From NCBI GenBank assembly GCA_003290165.1, contig QNQO01000551.1, positions 62,001 to 126,000 on the forward strand: a DNA stretch of 64,000 nt. The letters run 5' to 3'. Position numbers and translations under genes: made by a program. Every line of letters starts with the position of its first letter. The stretch's first letter is position 1. Below the pieces are notes generated by a model. It was given only the letters and a program-made list of their open reading frames with translations, did not search any database and was not told where the DNA came from. This document shows, in pieces, positions 10,707-22,849 of the stretch. The DNA comes from Berberis thunbergii (taxonomy: Eukaryota; Streptophyta; Magnoliopsida; Ranunculales; Berberidaceae).

Positions 10707-12360
10707 ATAAGAATATCCACAATTGATCCCCGAACACTCTCCCTAAAACAATTATATAAGGGATAGACTATAGAGTTGGGAAGGACAACTTGAAAGTTGA
10801 CAATAACTTTCACTGACGTGTTCCAGGTTGTTTCCGGACCATGTTAAGTGCAATAGACACTTTCAGCCATTATAGTTCTTGCAGTAATGCATAGAAAAAA
10901 TTTCCAGGTTAAATAGCAAATAAACAGTGTATCCGTATGGTGTCAAGAAGCACAAACAATTTCATATTACAAAATTTTGTTGTGCAATTGTAACTCTGTC
11001 CAAACAGTGGCAACATTGATAAAACTCACAGAGCATGCAAACATCCAACGGCGTAGATAGTTTTATGAAAATGGAGCTAGATAAGAACAATTCCTATCAG
11101 AGATGGAGCTAGATAAGAAAAATTCCTATCAGAGATGCTAAACATCCGGAGACTGCTTAAACCAAAGACAATACAGAACTATATGGGTAGGAGCTAACAG
11201 CTGACCGGAATGGTAAATCAAATTTAAGGATAGCAAAACCAGCACACTTTATTTAGAAACTTGTGAATCTAAAGCAGAAATAAGAGCGGCTGAAATCAAT
11301 ATCAAACTTCACTGGAGATCTCAAGTTTATGAACACAACCAATATCAAACTTCACAAGAGATCTCAAGTTTATGAACACAACCAATGTGAATTGCAATGC
11401 TTAGCATGGAAATGTAAACAAACAATAGGAAATGAAATGATGGAGGAACAGAAACGATGAAGTTGTCAGAGCATAATTTGGGTCAGAAAAATCATCATGT
11501 GGTACATGACATATAGGTAATGGTCACAGCACCAAGCTCTAAGTGGATGTATGGCCATTTAAAAACACGATAATGGAGGCCACGCCAGTTGCATGCCAAA
11601 ATCATTCGCTAAACAGCCTAATTCCAAGCTAGATCGCATTTGATGGGTCTCTCTGAACTCATGAGACTATGAAAGCCAAAACCGACATATTAACATGCCT
11701 TCTACGTAGCTTCCTGCAAGTAAAGACGATGACTTCCAGATGAAAAAAGTCGTCAATCTTCAATGCCACAAAGATGAATAGGTCTTTAATGATTATGGCC
11801 TGCTGAGCTAGATTATCTATAGTAGAAAGGAGGAAATACAAACTACAGGTTATTTACATTGTAATCATATTGAGCCCAACACAAATTGCAGGGTTCAATG
11901 AATGAGTGTAAAGCCAAAACATAGATGATGGACAAACAAATGGAGATAACAAATGGGGATAACAAATGCAAAGCAAGTGCACAGACGGTGAAAAAAGCAT
12001 GTGAAAACTAGTTTTTAAGTAATTCCTCGTAACAACCAAGAAAATTACACTATTGTACAGAATAGTTTTATTTGTTTCATATACAAATGTCGCCAGACAA
12101 ATATCAAGGCATTCACATTTCATGAGCAATGTAACAGCATAAAAAAGAAGAAAGGCCCCTTGCTTTAAAGAACCAGGATGAATGGTACGTCTATACAAAT
12201 GTCTCTACAGGTTCAGAAAAAGTCTCGAGTGCAATAAGGCCCATATCAAGTCTTGATATGATTCAGAAAATGTCTTGAGTGCAATAAGGCCCATGTCTCT
12301 ACAGGTTCAGAAAAAGTCTTGACATGGTCTCCTTTGACACATCAAAACTTAACAGTGACA
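10707..12360. other. CCX downstream flank with small tandem duplications
   Basis: No gene found. It lies 3' of the exchanger and probably contains its 3' UTR next to 12360. It holds several short direct duplications: about 31 bp at 11070-11135, about 41 bp at 11300-11385, and repeats of CAGAAAAAGTCT and GTGCAATAAGGCCCAT at 12205-12320. Confidence 0.5.
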
Positions 12361-14256
12361 TCAACTTAGACCAGCTATTGATATAAGTCCCATTTCGTTG
12401 CTCACTCTCAAAGACAGAAATATTAGATAGAGTGCAATAAGGCCCACACCTAACACCTTGTTAGGACGCATGTCATTCCGGGGTAAAACAATGAGAGCCC
12501 AAACCAGTCCAGCCACGAGAAACCCCATTGTATAAAACAGACTACTATCTTTTGGAACTATGTACGGGGCAGGTCTCTCTGACCAAGCTCCAAGCAGCAT
12601 TGAGATTCCTAAACCAGCAAGCGTATTGAACATGGGCCCTGCATAGCATCCTGACAGGGCAATTTGTATTCCATCTCCACCATTCATTGCCAAAGCCACA
12701 TTTGACATCAAATCGCCCATTGAGTTGCCCCAGGCCAGTACAGTTAACCCAAGGATTGAAGGTTTTATTCCTAGTATAGCACCCACAGTGACCAATAAGG
12801 CTACAAGCTCATTAGCCACAATGTAAAACCAAATGATACTCATCATGAATCCACCAAAAACCCACGGAAACAAGAACCTTCGAGGAGGGTGCTCACGTAT
12901 GGTATAGTGAAATGCAAGAAAGCCAAGTATACAACCAACTAGAGTTCCTAAAATATATGTAATAATCCTGCTATGAGAACTTACATTGTCCTGAGTGTTC
13001 CACAAAAATGCCAAAAGAATGGGTGCCAAAGAAGCACTGGCGACTGCATACCCTTTGGACCATCGCTCTTCCTCGACTATTGGAATTGTCAGCTGCCTTG
13101 GGAGTGTCAGCGGTATTTCAGTCAATGACAACAACTTAGAGAAGTTGAATGACGAGTGTTCCGTATCCTCATCAACCCAACCCCATAAAGGTCTGGGATT
13201 CTCTCCAAGTCCAACACTAACTTTTGAAGTCTGATTTGAATAAATGGCTACATGTGAAGCCCACATCCACTGCGGCAATGCACTATGAATATGTGGTTGA
13301 TCACCATCAGGGTATACATCGAGTAATGGGCTATAAACATTTTCATCCTCCTCACTTCCTTGAGAAAATATGCTTCCCCTGACTGGCAGCAATGGTGTAA
13401 CAACATCAAACTTCAACCTCCGGGCATGTTTCCTTAAAATCTCATTCGCAGCAACAGTGAAACCATAAATGACATAAATTGACACGAAAGTGATCGCTCC
13501 CCAGGCACTCACTTTACCAGTAATCAATATCACAAAAAGAGCCAACAATGTGAACATAAAGAACCCAATATCTCTGAAAAAGCATTTCTTATCAATCTGC
13601 ACCCTCTTCTCTGCCACACAAAGCGAAACAGCCCCAACTACAACACATGTAACAAAAACAGCTCCACCCAACACACTATTCAGTCCCACTTCACCTGCAT
13701 CCGAACCCACGAACGAAGCTATGCTAGAAAACACATCCGGAGCTCCATTTCCCAATGGAAGCAAAGCCACCCCAGCCACTGTCGGCGGAAGCTTCAACAA
13801 ACTCGATAGCTTCTCTAAACAACAGCAAAAGTAATCCGCCGCAGTATTTCCCAACATATAAAACAATGCAGCAAGCCAAACACCCAATACCACGTACCCA
13901 AGTACATGAACATTCTTACAGTCACAATAGAAGAAAGTCATGTAATCAATGAACCCTTCAGATCTACATGAAGGGTTCGCTTTCAAGAACTCACATTCAT
14001 CCTTATATCCCTTGTGTTGGCGTAATTCAGTACATAGTGCAGGGTTGTTTACATCCAAACTATCTGATGAATTCGAAGAATTAACACTAGTTTCAAGAAT
14101 TAACCGACGGGATACCTGTATATATTGATCCTTCCCAGCTCCAGAGCTCAATTGGCGATGGTAGAGGAACAAAATCAGAGCTGAAACACATAACCCATTG
14201 AAAATTCCACGAGATTGTCTGCGTTTCGGATGGCGAAAAGTGCTTGATTCTTCCAT
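12361..14256 (-). CDS. CCX: Cation/calcium exchanger (CCX3/CCX4 type)
   Basis: Intact single-exon gene of 631 residues, the only complete host gene seen. It encodes an integral-membrane cation/Ca2+ exchanger of the Ca2+:cation antiporter superfamily. Plant CCX proteins exchange Na+, K+, Mn2+ or Ca2+ for H+ or other cations across endomembranes. Two Na_Ca_ex domains are clear. The first alpha repeat contains [20 protein letters not shown] and the second [20 protein letters not shown], each with the conserved acidic/Asn-Ser ion-binding residues. About 11-13 hydrophobic segments are visible, with a hydrophilic loop of roughly 120 residues between the halves. The N-terminus has a hydrophobic signal/anchor segment after a basic start ([10 protein letters not shown]). 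The ATG at 14256 is the first in frame. The length fits the CCX3/4 group of about 640 residues better than the shorter CCX1/2/5 proteins. Transported ion and membrane are not decided by sequence. Confidence 0.93.
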   Translation of the reverse strand: MEESSTFRHPKRRQSRGIFNGLCVSALILFLYHRQLSSGAGKDQYIQVSRRLILETSVNSSNSSDSLDVNNPALCTELRQHKGYKDECEFLKANPSCRSEGFIDYMTFFYCDCKNVHVLGYVVLGVWLAALFYMLGNTAADYFCCCLEKLSSLLKLPPTVAGVALLPLGNGAPDVFSSIASFVGSDAGEVGLNSVLGGAVFVTCVVVGAVSLCVAEKRVQIDKKCFFRDIGFFMFTLLALFVILITGKVSAWGAITFVSIYVIYGFTVAANEILRKHARRLKFDVVTPLLPVRGSIFSQGSEEDENVYSPLLDVYPDGDQPHIHSALPQWMWASHVAIYSNQTSKVSVGLGENPRPLWGWVDEDTEHSSFNFSKLLSLTEIPLTLPRQLTIPIVEEERWSKGYAVASASLAPILLAFLWNTQDNVSSHSRIITYILGTLVGCILGFLAFHYTIREHPPRRFLFPWVFGGFMMSIIWFYIVANELVALLVTVGAILGIKPSILGLTVLAWGNSMGDLMSNVALAMNGGDGIQIALSGCYAGPMFNTLAGLGISMLLGAWSERPAPYIVPKDSSLFYTMGFLVAGLVWALIVLPRNDMRPNKVLGVGLIALYLIFLSLRVSNEMGLISIAGLS

Positions 14257-15462
14257 AACTGCCAACTACGGGGTAATTAGGGGTTTGGGGTTGGAATATA
14301 TCAGAGTCTAGGGTTTCAAATTGGGGAAAATGAAATCCTAGTTGGGGAATTGAGGGAGAATTGATGAAAATATGTGAAATCTATTCACTCAGTTTGGAAA
14401 ATTTGTAGAGAATTCTAAGGGGAGAAGAGATTTTGAAGAAGATTGTTTAGGGTTTGAAAAGAAGGCTAGGTGCTGAGGTTTTGCTGAAGAAGAAGACAGG
14501 TGAAAGAAACTTCCAAGTAACTTCGACGTTTTTGGTTTTTGTAAAAGTGAAGAGAAGAGGAAGTTAATCATTACGGGAAAGACTGGAAGACGCTTAACCG
14601 ATGTAAGGCAGCTGATAAAGGCAGAACTCATTTGGATTAAGAGCATACCCCAAAATTGACCCCCAAGAGAGAAGGCCACCGTCTCGTCTAATTTGTTTGC
14701 ACGGTGCATGTGAAAATATAAGCCCCTGCTAAATAATACTGCAATTTTCACTAAAGAACACTACCAACATTCTCTTTTTTTAAGGACACTATCACATTTC
14801 TGGAGGACACCACAAATATAAATCTTTAACAAAAAAAATTCATTTTCTCTCCCACATCAAAACGGTCATTTCCTCTCTCAAAGTTTAAACTTCGCACACT
14901 CTTTCCGCTATCATTTTCCCTTTATTCTCTACTCTCTTGTTCTACTCTTTGCTCTTTCCATTTTATCGTCACCGTGTGATGCAAAGGTTAGTGGTTTTCA
15001 TGCGATTTGGGGTCTGTTGGTGTGTGATTCAGTGTGTTGGCGTGCGGTTGAGTTTGTGTGAAATTCTAGGGCTTAGTTGGTGTCGATTTGGAGCGTGGTC
15101 TCTTCATTGTTTCGTTGTGTTCGACTGTTAAATCAAACACGCGAATTCATGTAAACTTGTTTCTTCCTTCGTTGTGTTCGATTGTTTTGTTTTAATTGTT
15201 TCATATTTATTTTAAATGTTTAGTATAGCAGAGATAAACAAAGAAGTTGTGTTGGAGGTTGATGGTAGTGTCGATGGCAGTGTTGGTGGTGTGTTGTTGA
15301 TGGTAGTGTAAGTAGTGGTAGTGTTGGTGGGGATCATCCGGTTCAAAGATGACCAATTACGGTGTCTTTGAACAAGACCATAGTCGCAAAAATAAAGAAA
15401 AGATGGAAGAAAAAAAAAACAACGGAGGAAGAAAGAAAAGGAGATGAAGAGGAAAAGATGAA
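14257..15462. other. CCX 5' flank and spacer
   Basis: Presumed CCX leader and promoter side, transcribed leftward. It is CT-rich on the coding strand up to about 14600. Short open frames (for example 14389-14751 minus) have no family resemblance and look like leader sequence. Nothing recognisable lies between 14760 and 15460. Confidence 0.45.
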
Positions 15463-16835
15463 ATGGGGATTGATTTGATTGTCGCAGATGAATCGGCGAC
15501 ACTTCTATTGTCATCGCAAAGTCAACGTAGTGTGGTTCATGATGTTGAGGAAGCAGATAAGGATGGTGAACAAACGCAGGGGGTACGGAAGGTCAGGGGG
15601 ATGAGGAGGGTGAGCGGGGTTAGAGGATGCAGAGGCTCTAGGTGATGCGTAAGGTTACGAGTCACCGGCTATTTCTGTAGAACCTGATCCCGATGAAGAT
15701 CTAGAATCTGACAAAAAAAATTTATCCCGATGGTTCAAAAAATGCAACCATATTAGAGGATTATGATGGACACATTTCTCAATCCATTTGGAGTGGTGTT
15801 GGGGTATTTAAAATATTTTCACGTTATTTTCAATATGCAATACTTATTGTTTTTCATTATTTGGACACTGACTAGTTTTTTGTATTGTGTAGGAACGATG
15901 CGAGTTGAGATATCGGCATCAATACAAGAATTTTATAGATTGGAAATTGAGTGAAAAGTCGAAGGAAGTTATTTCAAATGTCTATAAGAGTGGTCTCCAA
16001 CCGTTAATAGACCATTGTAAGGATCATATCGATAGGGTCACAATTTGTGTTTTCATCGAGCATTGGCAACCTGAGACCAGCACTTTTCACATTCTTTTTG
16101 GAGATATGACCATTACCATCAATGATACCTATCGTATCACTCATTTGCTGATTGTTGGTAAGCCGCTTATGGTGAAGACAACTCAAATGAAAGTAGATGA
16201 GTGTGTTCAACTTTTGGTGAATGGTTTGGGAATTCAAATGAGAGAAGCATAAAAGCATGTCCAGAAATATTAGAGTTTTGTGGAGATGAAATTGATTAAG
16301 GAGCATTTGTTCTAGGAAAGTGAGCACAAGTGGTTCTCTTCAAAAGAAACAAGTTGCACATGGTTACTTGTTATTTCTTCTGAGCATAATTAATGATCTT
16401 CGTTGATAAGACTGAAACCAAGGTGCGTACTAAATATTTGAAGTTGTTGATAAAGGTGAATGATATTGGGAAGTTCGCATGGGGAGTTGGTACTTTAGCA
16501 TTTTTGTGTCGTCAACTTGGTTGTGCAAGAAGATCGGATACCAAACAAATATCTGAATATTTGCCATTTTTTAAGGTTCAATTTTCGAATTAATGATTTA
16601 GTTAATTATCTTTTTAGTGTTTCAAATATTGATTATTTATAGTGATATGTTTAATTCTTTAGTATTGTTGGATATACAATCACTTTAAGCTTTGGGTATG
16701 GTTAGAGCCTCATGGAAAGATTGTCTCCCCACCATGGCTAAGTGGAATTGCCCACAACTTAGCGGGGTCGTGAGTGAAGAAAATTTGACTCTTACGGATA
16801 ATCTTGATGACATGTCTCTTGAAGAGGTAAAAGTT

Positions 16836-17089
16836 TGTGAGACCCTTGTGTGGGCGGACCTGAGGGGGGTGAGGGTTGGAGCCCAATAGGCCCAACAGGT
16901 CTGTGGATCTCAAGAGGGGTTGGACTAGCTACCAAGGGAAAATCATAGTCTCACATCGCTTGGGTGCGGGATGGTGATGTGCTATATATGTGCGAGGTTG
17001 GATCCCCATAGTAAGAGACCTTTTAAAGCCGTGCGGACCGGTTGGGCCCAAAGTGAACAATATCTTATTGTGCGGATCGGGTCGTCACA
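16836..17089 (+). repeat. TRIM 5' LTR
   Basis: 254 bp, TGTGAGACCC...GGGTCGTCACA. Contains a TATA-like GCTATATATG near 16982. Confidence 0.9.
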
Positions 17090-17205
17090 GAATGGTATTA
17101 GAGCCTGACCCAGTCGAAAGTGTGCCACGTGGAGGTGGGTCATCGGGCAACGTGGACGTTGTGCCTGTGTGGCCAACGGGGACGTTGGGCCTTAAGGGGG
17201 TGGAC

Positions 17206-17462
17206 TGTGATACCCTTGTGTGGGTGGACCTGAAGGGGAGGGTGAGGATTGGAGCCCAATAGGCCCAACAGGCATGTGGATCCCAAGAGGGGCTGGACTA
17301 GCTACCAAGGGGAGATCATAGTCCCACATTGCCTGGGTGCGGGATGGTGATGTGCTATATATGTGCGAGGTTGGATCCCCATAGTAAGATGTCTTTTAAA
17401 GCTGTGCGGGCCGGTTGGGCCCAAAGCGGACAATATCTTACTGTGCGGATCGGGTCGTCACA
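17206..17462 (+). repeat. TRIM 3' LTR
   Basis: 257 bp, TGTGATACCC...GGGTCGTCACA, closely matching the 5' LTR with scattered substitutions and small indels. Confidence 0.9.
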
Positions 17463-18399
17463 AAGTTAGTCATTTAAGTTCGTGCTTCATCTCAGGTAAT
17501 TTAATAAGTTAATGTTTGTATTGTCAAGTTATTTGAGACCCTTATTCAAAATCCAAGCGAATAACTCCACTTCACAGCATTACGTGGTTCCAAGGCTGCT
17601 TGTTATGCCCTGATGTTGACAACCCTATCACCCAGATCGAGTAATGAAAGAGATGGGAAGGGTACAAGTCATTCTAAATCCCCCCTCATTCAAACCAAAA
17701 TGAAAAAATAGAGGTTGATCTGATGACAACTACTCGGTGAAGCACGAGATAATGTCTTTGTTTGCTGCAATTTGGCATAATCATCTCGTGTCAATTGGAA
17801 ACCAAGGAGAGTCAGTGAAGCTTCCATAGGATTGCAGCAAAGACTACTTGGAGTGGTTTCATAACATTAGCCATCCATTTATCCAACCATTGAAAACTAT
17901 GATGACACATACCTTAAGAAATAAATTGTTCAAATCTCACAATTAGGTAATTGATCTATAGTTTAACAAATTTGCATTTGAAATACATAATTGATTTGTT
18001 GTTGTTTTTTTTTTACTAAGATCAATGTTTTCCTTGTAGAACAAGTTGGTTGATGGAGCACTTCAGTTGGTAGATGCGTCTAATGAAGAATGAGGGAATG
18101 TGAATAAGGTTGTGTTCCTCATGAGGCAAAAGAAAGTAGATGACCTGCTAAGACAAATGTCTATGCATTTATCCTCCTTAGGAAATAATTAGGAAGGGCA
18201 ACAAACTAGTCAAACTGGTGATGGTGGTGGGGTGGTGGTGGTGGTAGAGGAAGGTTTGATGGTGGTAATGGTGGTGGTGGTGGTAGCAGGGGTGATGGTG
18301 GTGCTAAAGACAGTGAAAAAGTTCTTGCTAGTAGTGGTATTGAGAAAAATATGATTGAAATTGAACATCGGAAAAAGACTAAGAGGAATTGATGTATAA

Positions 18400-18825
18400 T
18401 TTTGAGAAACAATTTTGTTTGTTAATTTGTAGTTAGTTAGTGAAAATGTAATGACTATTCGTTTATGCAATCAATTATGATTTCACAATTATGATTTGCA
18501 TCAGTATTTATGTATATTTCAGTAATGGTTATAGTGTTAACTGTAGTCTAAGTAAAAGTAACAAATTTTATCAAATAACCTGAAATTTTTTACACAAAGT
18601 CACCTAAATCACAAAATCTGAAATTTTCGTTTGTAAACATAGGAGCCGTTGCGATACTGATTTATATAATCGCAATAACCGCTGTGAATACCATGAAACA
18701 AATCGCAGACTAAATTGCGATTAGTGTTTGAAAACTAATCAACATCAAATGATAGCAAACGCAGCAGCACACGCGAAAAGGATATTTAAAAACGCAACGG
18801 TCATTGCGAGTATGTTTATCCCATT
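18400..18825. other. AT-rich spacer
   Basis: No gene recognised. It contains short motifs shared with the foldback family further right (GCAACGGTCATTGC, CAGTGACCG). Confidence 0.4.
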
Positions 18826-18826
18826 C

Positions 18827-19099
18827 ACAGTGACCGCTGCTGTATTTCAATTTTTTTTTGTTTTTTTTTCAATTCCTATGGGTTTGATGCACTATTGGCA
18901 TATTTTATTTATTGCAAAACTCACTTTTGACATTTCTAACTTGAGAATGTCAAAAGTGAGGTTTGCCAATAAATCAAATATGCCAATAGTGGATAAAACC
19001 TATAGGTATTGGAAAAAAAATGGAAAAAAGATTGAAATACAAAAAATCACAAATTTGGACAGATCGAGTCTGTTTTCTGTCCAAACGAAGTTGTTACTA
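18827..19099. mobile_element. Foldback MITE, GTGACCG family (copy 1)
   Basis: Hairpin-forming element. GGGTTTGATGCACTATTGGC on the left pairs with GCCAATAGTGGATAAAACC on the right, and TCACTTTTGACATT pairs with AATGTCAAAAGTGA at the centre. Ends carry GTGACCGCTGC and, inverted, TCTGTCCAAACG. Relatives are at 24027-24745. Confidence 0.7.
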
Positions 19100-19368
19100 G
19101 GGTGGGCAAACGGGTCGCCAAACCGGATCCAAAGCGAATTAGATTATTTTGCTCAAACAGTTCGGCTTTTAAATTTGTAATTTTGATACGGTTTGAGTTC
19201 AACTCCAACTATGTAAAATCAAACGGTTTGGTTTCAACCCGTTTTAAATGACATTGTACACATGTCTTAATAGGCAACGAGTACACCACACCATCATTTC
19301 CTTATTCTCACACCACCATTAAGTTTTTTTTTTGTTTTTGTTTTTTTTTTTTACTTTCTCACACCACC

Positions 19369-21327
19369 AATAAATATGCATAACAGAGAAATCTAAACTC
19401 AAAAAGAAAAAAAAAGTAAAATAGGGTCATTTCCGATCAATTTAAACCCTCAATTAAGACTGATTCTCAAGTGTATTAAAGCACAAAAGTTATAGTACTA
19501 TGAGTTATCTAATAAACAAAACTTGAATCACTTGAAAATGTTTTGAAATGAGCAAATTATGATCATTTTACTAAAGTCGCGCAAATCTGTCTTGTAATAA
19601 AAATGGGTTAATGTTCTTGACTTTCGGCCAACTTATGTACTCGATAAAGACCGATTCTCAATTTTATCAAAACACAAAGGTTGTATTACTCTGAGTTATC
19701 TAATAAACATAACTTAAATTACTTGAAAATATTTTGAAATGAGCAAGTTATGGTCATTTTACTAAAGTCGCGCAAATCTGTCTGAAAAATGAAAACGGGA
19801 TAGTGTTCTTGACTTTCGGCCAACTAATGTGCTCGATTAAGACCGATTCTCAAGTTGATCAAAACACAAAAGTTGTAGTACTCTGAGTTATCTAATAGAC
19901 AAAACTTGAATCACTTGAAAATATTTTGAAATGAGCAAGTTATGGTCATTTTACTAAAATCATGCATTTTATCTAAAAATATTTTTGTTTGCAGAGTGCA
20001 CTGTGATACCCCGCATTGTACAATGCGAACAGGATAAAAAATTGTTGTTCGCATCAAATCCCATATATCCCGCAATGCACTCTGCAAACATAAATTTTTT
20101 CAGATAAATTGTGCGACTTTAGTAAAATGACCATAATTTGATTATTTCAAAACATTTTCAAGTGATTCAAGTTGTGTTTATTAAATAATTCAAAGTACTA
20201 CAACGTTTGTGTTCTGATTAACTTGAAAATTGATCTCGACCGAGGACATAAATTGGCCGAAAGTCATAAACACTATCTCATTTTTATTGCGAGACAGATT
20301 TGCACGACTTTGGTAAAATGACAATAACTTGCTCATTTCAAAACATTTTCAAGTGATTCAAGTTGTGTTTATTAGATAACTAAAAGTACTACAATATTTA
20401 TGTTTTGATCAACTTGATAATTTGTCTCGATCGAGAACATAAGTTAGCTGAAAGTAAGGAACAATATCCCATTTTCATTGCGAGAAAGATTTGCGCGACT
20501 TTGGTAAAATAACCATAACTTGCTCATTTCAAAATATTTTCAAGTGTTTCAAATTATGTTTATTAACTAAGAGTAGTGTTCTAAAAAATGACCTAGGCGC
20601 TAGGCGTTAGAGAAACACCCAGATTAATGGCTGGGCGGGGTGAAAAATCTGGTAGGCGCTTAGGCAGGGTTTTTTTTTTTTTTTAATATGGCTGATTGTG
20701 TTCTTATTTTATTTTTATTTTTCCTTTTTTTGGAAAGAAACAATTTAATTATTTTTTATTCAATATATGTCTGAATGTAGCAAATGATGATTACTTAATT
20801 GAATTCTCAAAGGATTTGCCGGTACCAATTTAGTAATGTAGATTTTTATCAAACATGATTGAGGTCATTCATGTAATTTGAAGAAAAACAAAATAATATG
20901 TTTGAATATTTATCCACAAATTCAACTTTGTATAAAGTACCAATCATGACCAACTTCAGTCATTTGAATTTTAATAAATTTTGTTCATGATTGTTAATTT
21001 TTCATGTTTATAAATTTTGCATATGTATCTTGGCATTAAATTGGATGTAATTGATAAAATATTATGCTTAACTTTTGTAAATTATTAAAGTTATAATACA
21101 AAACCTAAAACCGCCTAGGGCCATGGGCGCTAGGCACCTGCTCGTCGCCCGCCCACCGCCTAGCGCTTTTTAGAACACTGACTAAGAATACTACAAAATT
21201 TGTGTTTTGACGAGGTTGAAAATCGGTCTCAATTGAGGGTTTAAGTTGGTCAAAAGTTACCCTATTTTACGTTTTTTTCGATTTAAATTTGAGTTTATCT
21301 GTTATGTTAAGTTATGCATATTTATTG
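19369..21327. repeat. Long inverted repeat with tandem ~190-bp sub-repeats
   Basis: Large palindrome. The left arm (19369-19990) holds three tandem units, each about 190 bp with TCTTGACTTTCGGCCAA, GACCGATTCTCAA, TTTTGAAATGAGCAA and GTCATTTTACTAAA. The right arm (about 20090-20573, continuing at 21181-21327) carries the same units inverted. The spacer near 19990-20095 is flanked by GTTTGCAGAGTGCA and its inverse TGCACTCTGCAAAC. The outer ends are AATAAATATGCATAACA and its inverse. A hAT-type element interrupts the right arm. No open frame. Confidence 0.8.
20574..21180. mobile_element. Non-autonomous hAT-type element (607 bp)
   Basis: Inverted ends TAGTGTTCTAAAAAATG and CAGTGTTCTAAAAAGCG, followed by CTAGGCG-rich subterminal sequence on both sides. 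The flanks ACTAAGAG and ACTAAGAA make an 8-bp target duplication with one mismatch, which fits hAT. The interior is AT-rich without coding sequence. It is inserted in the right arm of the long inverted repeat. Confidence 0.8.
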
Positions 21328-21519
21328 AATTTGGGTTTAAGAGTTTTTGAAGGAGCGGGAGAAAATTTGCAAGAGATTTGAGTGGAGGAGAGATTTTGAA
21401 TGGGAGAGGGAGAAACCATTGTCGATTTGAATGTTGAGGGGGAAAAATTGATGGTTTTTGATTATATAGGTGGTGTGAGAAAATATGGTGGTGCTTGAAA
21501 GAACGTAAGTGGTGTGAAA

Positions 21520-22306
21520 TAGGGGTGGGCATTCGATCCCGCGATCCCGTTCCCGTCCCGATTTTTTCGGGTCTTAATTGAATTGAATAATTTCATCCCG
21601 ATCCCGTCCCGTCCCGATCTAGAATGGGATGGAGATTTTCAATCCCGTCCCGTTCCGAACTAATTTATTAATATTAATTATTAATATATTTATTTAATTA
21701 TTTAGGAATAAGCCATTTGATAGGGAAAACTTGAGCAAATAGGTAACACATGTTTATGATATTCCTGGAAGTCTCAATCATGTTGCACCTACATGTATGC
21801 AAGAGTTATCTGTCATGACATGAAACTATTGTCATTTGCATTTATCTAGTCTGATAAAATGTGAATTCAACATAATTCGACTCTGAATTAACAAGAATCC
21901 AAAGGTCTTAAAATATTCGAGTTCATATTGTTATGTTCAATATTAATTTGGATTCATATTTTCCTTTTTTATAAACTTCAATAATTTGTTACTTGAAGAT
22001 GGTACTGCTGCCTGGATACAACCAAGTTGAGGCTCTATATATTGTTCTGTAGCATGTAATCATATTTTTTATTAAAAAAAAATTTAATGGGACTTCAGAC
22101 TTCTAGACTTCTATGTATTTCAACAATAGTTTTTATTTTTAATATGTTCTATGTATTTTAGAATTTCAGACTTTTAAATTTCTAATTGATAATATGTTCA
22201 AAATGTATTCTCCAGATTAACACGCTGACCCCATCCTGTCTCGTCCCAAATCCGTTTGTGATGGAACGAGGTCGGGATGAGAATATCTCGTCCCGTGCCC
22301 ACCCCT
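21520..22306. mobile_element. Non-autonomous hAT-like element (TAGGGGTGGGCA end)
   Basis: Left end TAGGGGTGGGCATTCGATCC with repeated TCCCGTCCCG; right end CGTCCCGTGCCCACCCCT, its inverse. The subterminal CCCGTCCCG repeats and AT-rich interior are typical of plant hAT non-autonomous elements. No clear 8-bp target duplication is visible. Related left-end sequence is at 49351. Confidence 0.65.
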
Positions 22307-22309
22307 CAC

Positions 22310-22839
22310 ACGAGAAAAATGATACGATAGAGGGAAAATGATAATGTGATCTAATCGCCGCCATCTTAATATTAGTAAAGGTTAAAATGGAAAAACACCA
22401 AACAGTCAAACGTCTAGCACAGTAACCCACGGACGCACACCTCATCTTTTCTCTTTCTTTTCATTTACACGTCGTCTCTTTATCTTCTCTCTTTCAGCTG
22501 CGTTCCTTCTCCCTCGGTCCCTCCCATTCCTCACATCAAGAAGTCAAGTTCCTCATCCCTAACATCTTCATCGGGTAAACAATAGTGGTAGAGTGTAGAT
22601 TGTAGAGAACACTTACTCATTCACTCACTATAAAGTGCTTTGTGGATAGTAGAAGTAATGAGTCTCCAATCTCTTTCTCACAGATGTGGGGATCTCTTTG
22701 TCTCCACAGTAGAAGTGTTCTCTTAGTAATGATCTATTCTCAAGGGAAACTGCAATCTAATGGTCCATTCTTCCAAACAAAGAAGCAAACTTTTCGGGGA
22801 ACTCCCTTCCTCCACAGTCCACACAAATCGTATGTGAAA
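22310..22839. other. Spacer, no gene recognised
   Basis: CT-rich stretch 22440-22560 resembles a plant 5' UTR or promoter but leads into no recognisable coding sequence. Confidence 0.35.
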
Positions 22840-22849
22840 GTCTCTCGTA

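Larger units (their letters stand above)
16836..17462 (+). mobile_element. Complete TRIM retrotransposon (627 bp)
   Basis: A terminal-repeat retrotransposon in miniature with every diagnostic part. The two LTRs are 16836-17089 and 17206-17462, both TGTGA...GTCACA. A primer-binding site TGGTATTAGAGCC at 17093-17105 matches tRNA-iMet with one change. A purine tract TAAGGGGGTGGAC ends at 17205. The 5-bp target duplication AAGTT (16831-16835 and 17463-17467) is perfect. The internal part is only about 116 bp and non-coding, so movement depended on proteins from other elements. It lies inside the plant-mobile-domain pseudogene. A partial relative is at 62210. Confidence 0.93.
15463..18392 (+). pseudogene. 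Plant mobile domain (MAIN-like) pseudogene
   Basis: Broken gene of the plant mobile domain family (PMD, PF10536; MAIN/MAIL1-like), a family found in host nuclear proteins and carried by plant transposons. The readable pieces in order are: PDGSKNATILEDYDGHISQ (about 15720-15790); an intron-like gap; RHQYKNFIDWKLSEKSKEVI into FIEHWQPETSTFHILFGDMT (15905-16250); FVDKTETKVRTKYLKLLIKV into AWGVGTLAFLCRQLG (16393-16570); CWIYNHFKLWVWLEPHGK (about 16665); and DYLEWFHNISHPFIQPLKTM (about 17845). A Gly/Val-rich low-complexity tail lies at 18210-18300. Stops and frameshifts lie between pieces, and a TRIM retrotransposon splits it at 16836-17462. Not functional. Confidence 0.75.

Noticed and set aside
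12995..13952. Plus-strand open frames opposite the exchanger
   Set aside because: They are shadows of the CCX coding sequence; their composition follows from the other strand.
14389..14751. 120-codon frame upstream of CCX
   Set aside because: Lies in the presumed leader, has no recognisable domain and no codon pattern; more likely untranslated leader.
18206..18470. Pro/Thr-rich minus-strand frames
   Set aside because: Complement of a GGTGGTG low-complexity stretch at the end of the mobile-domain pseudogene.
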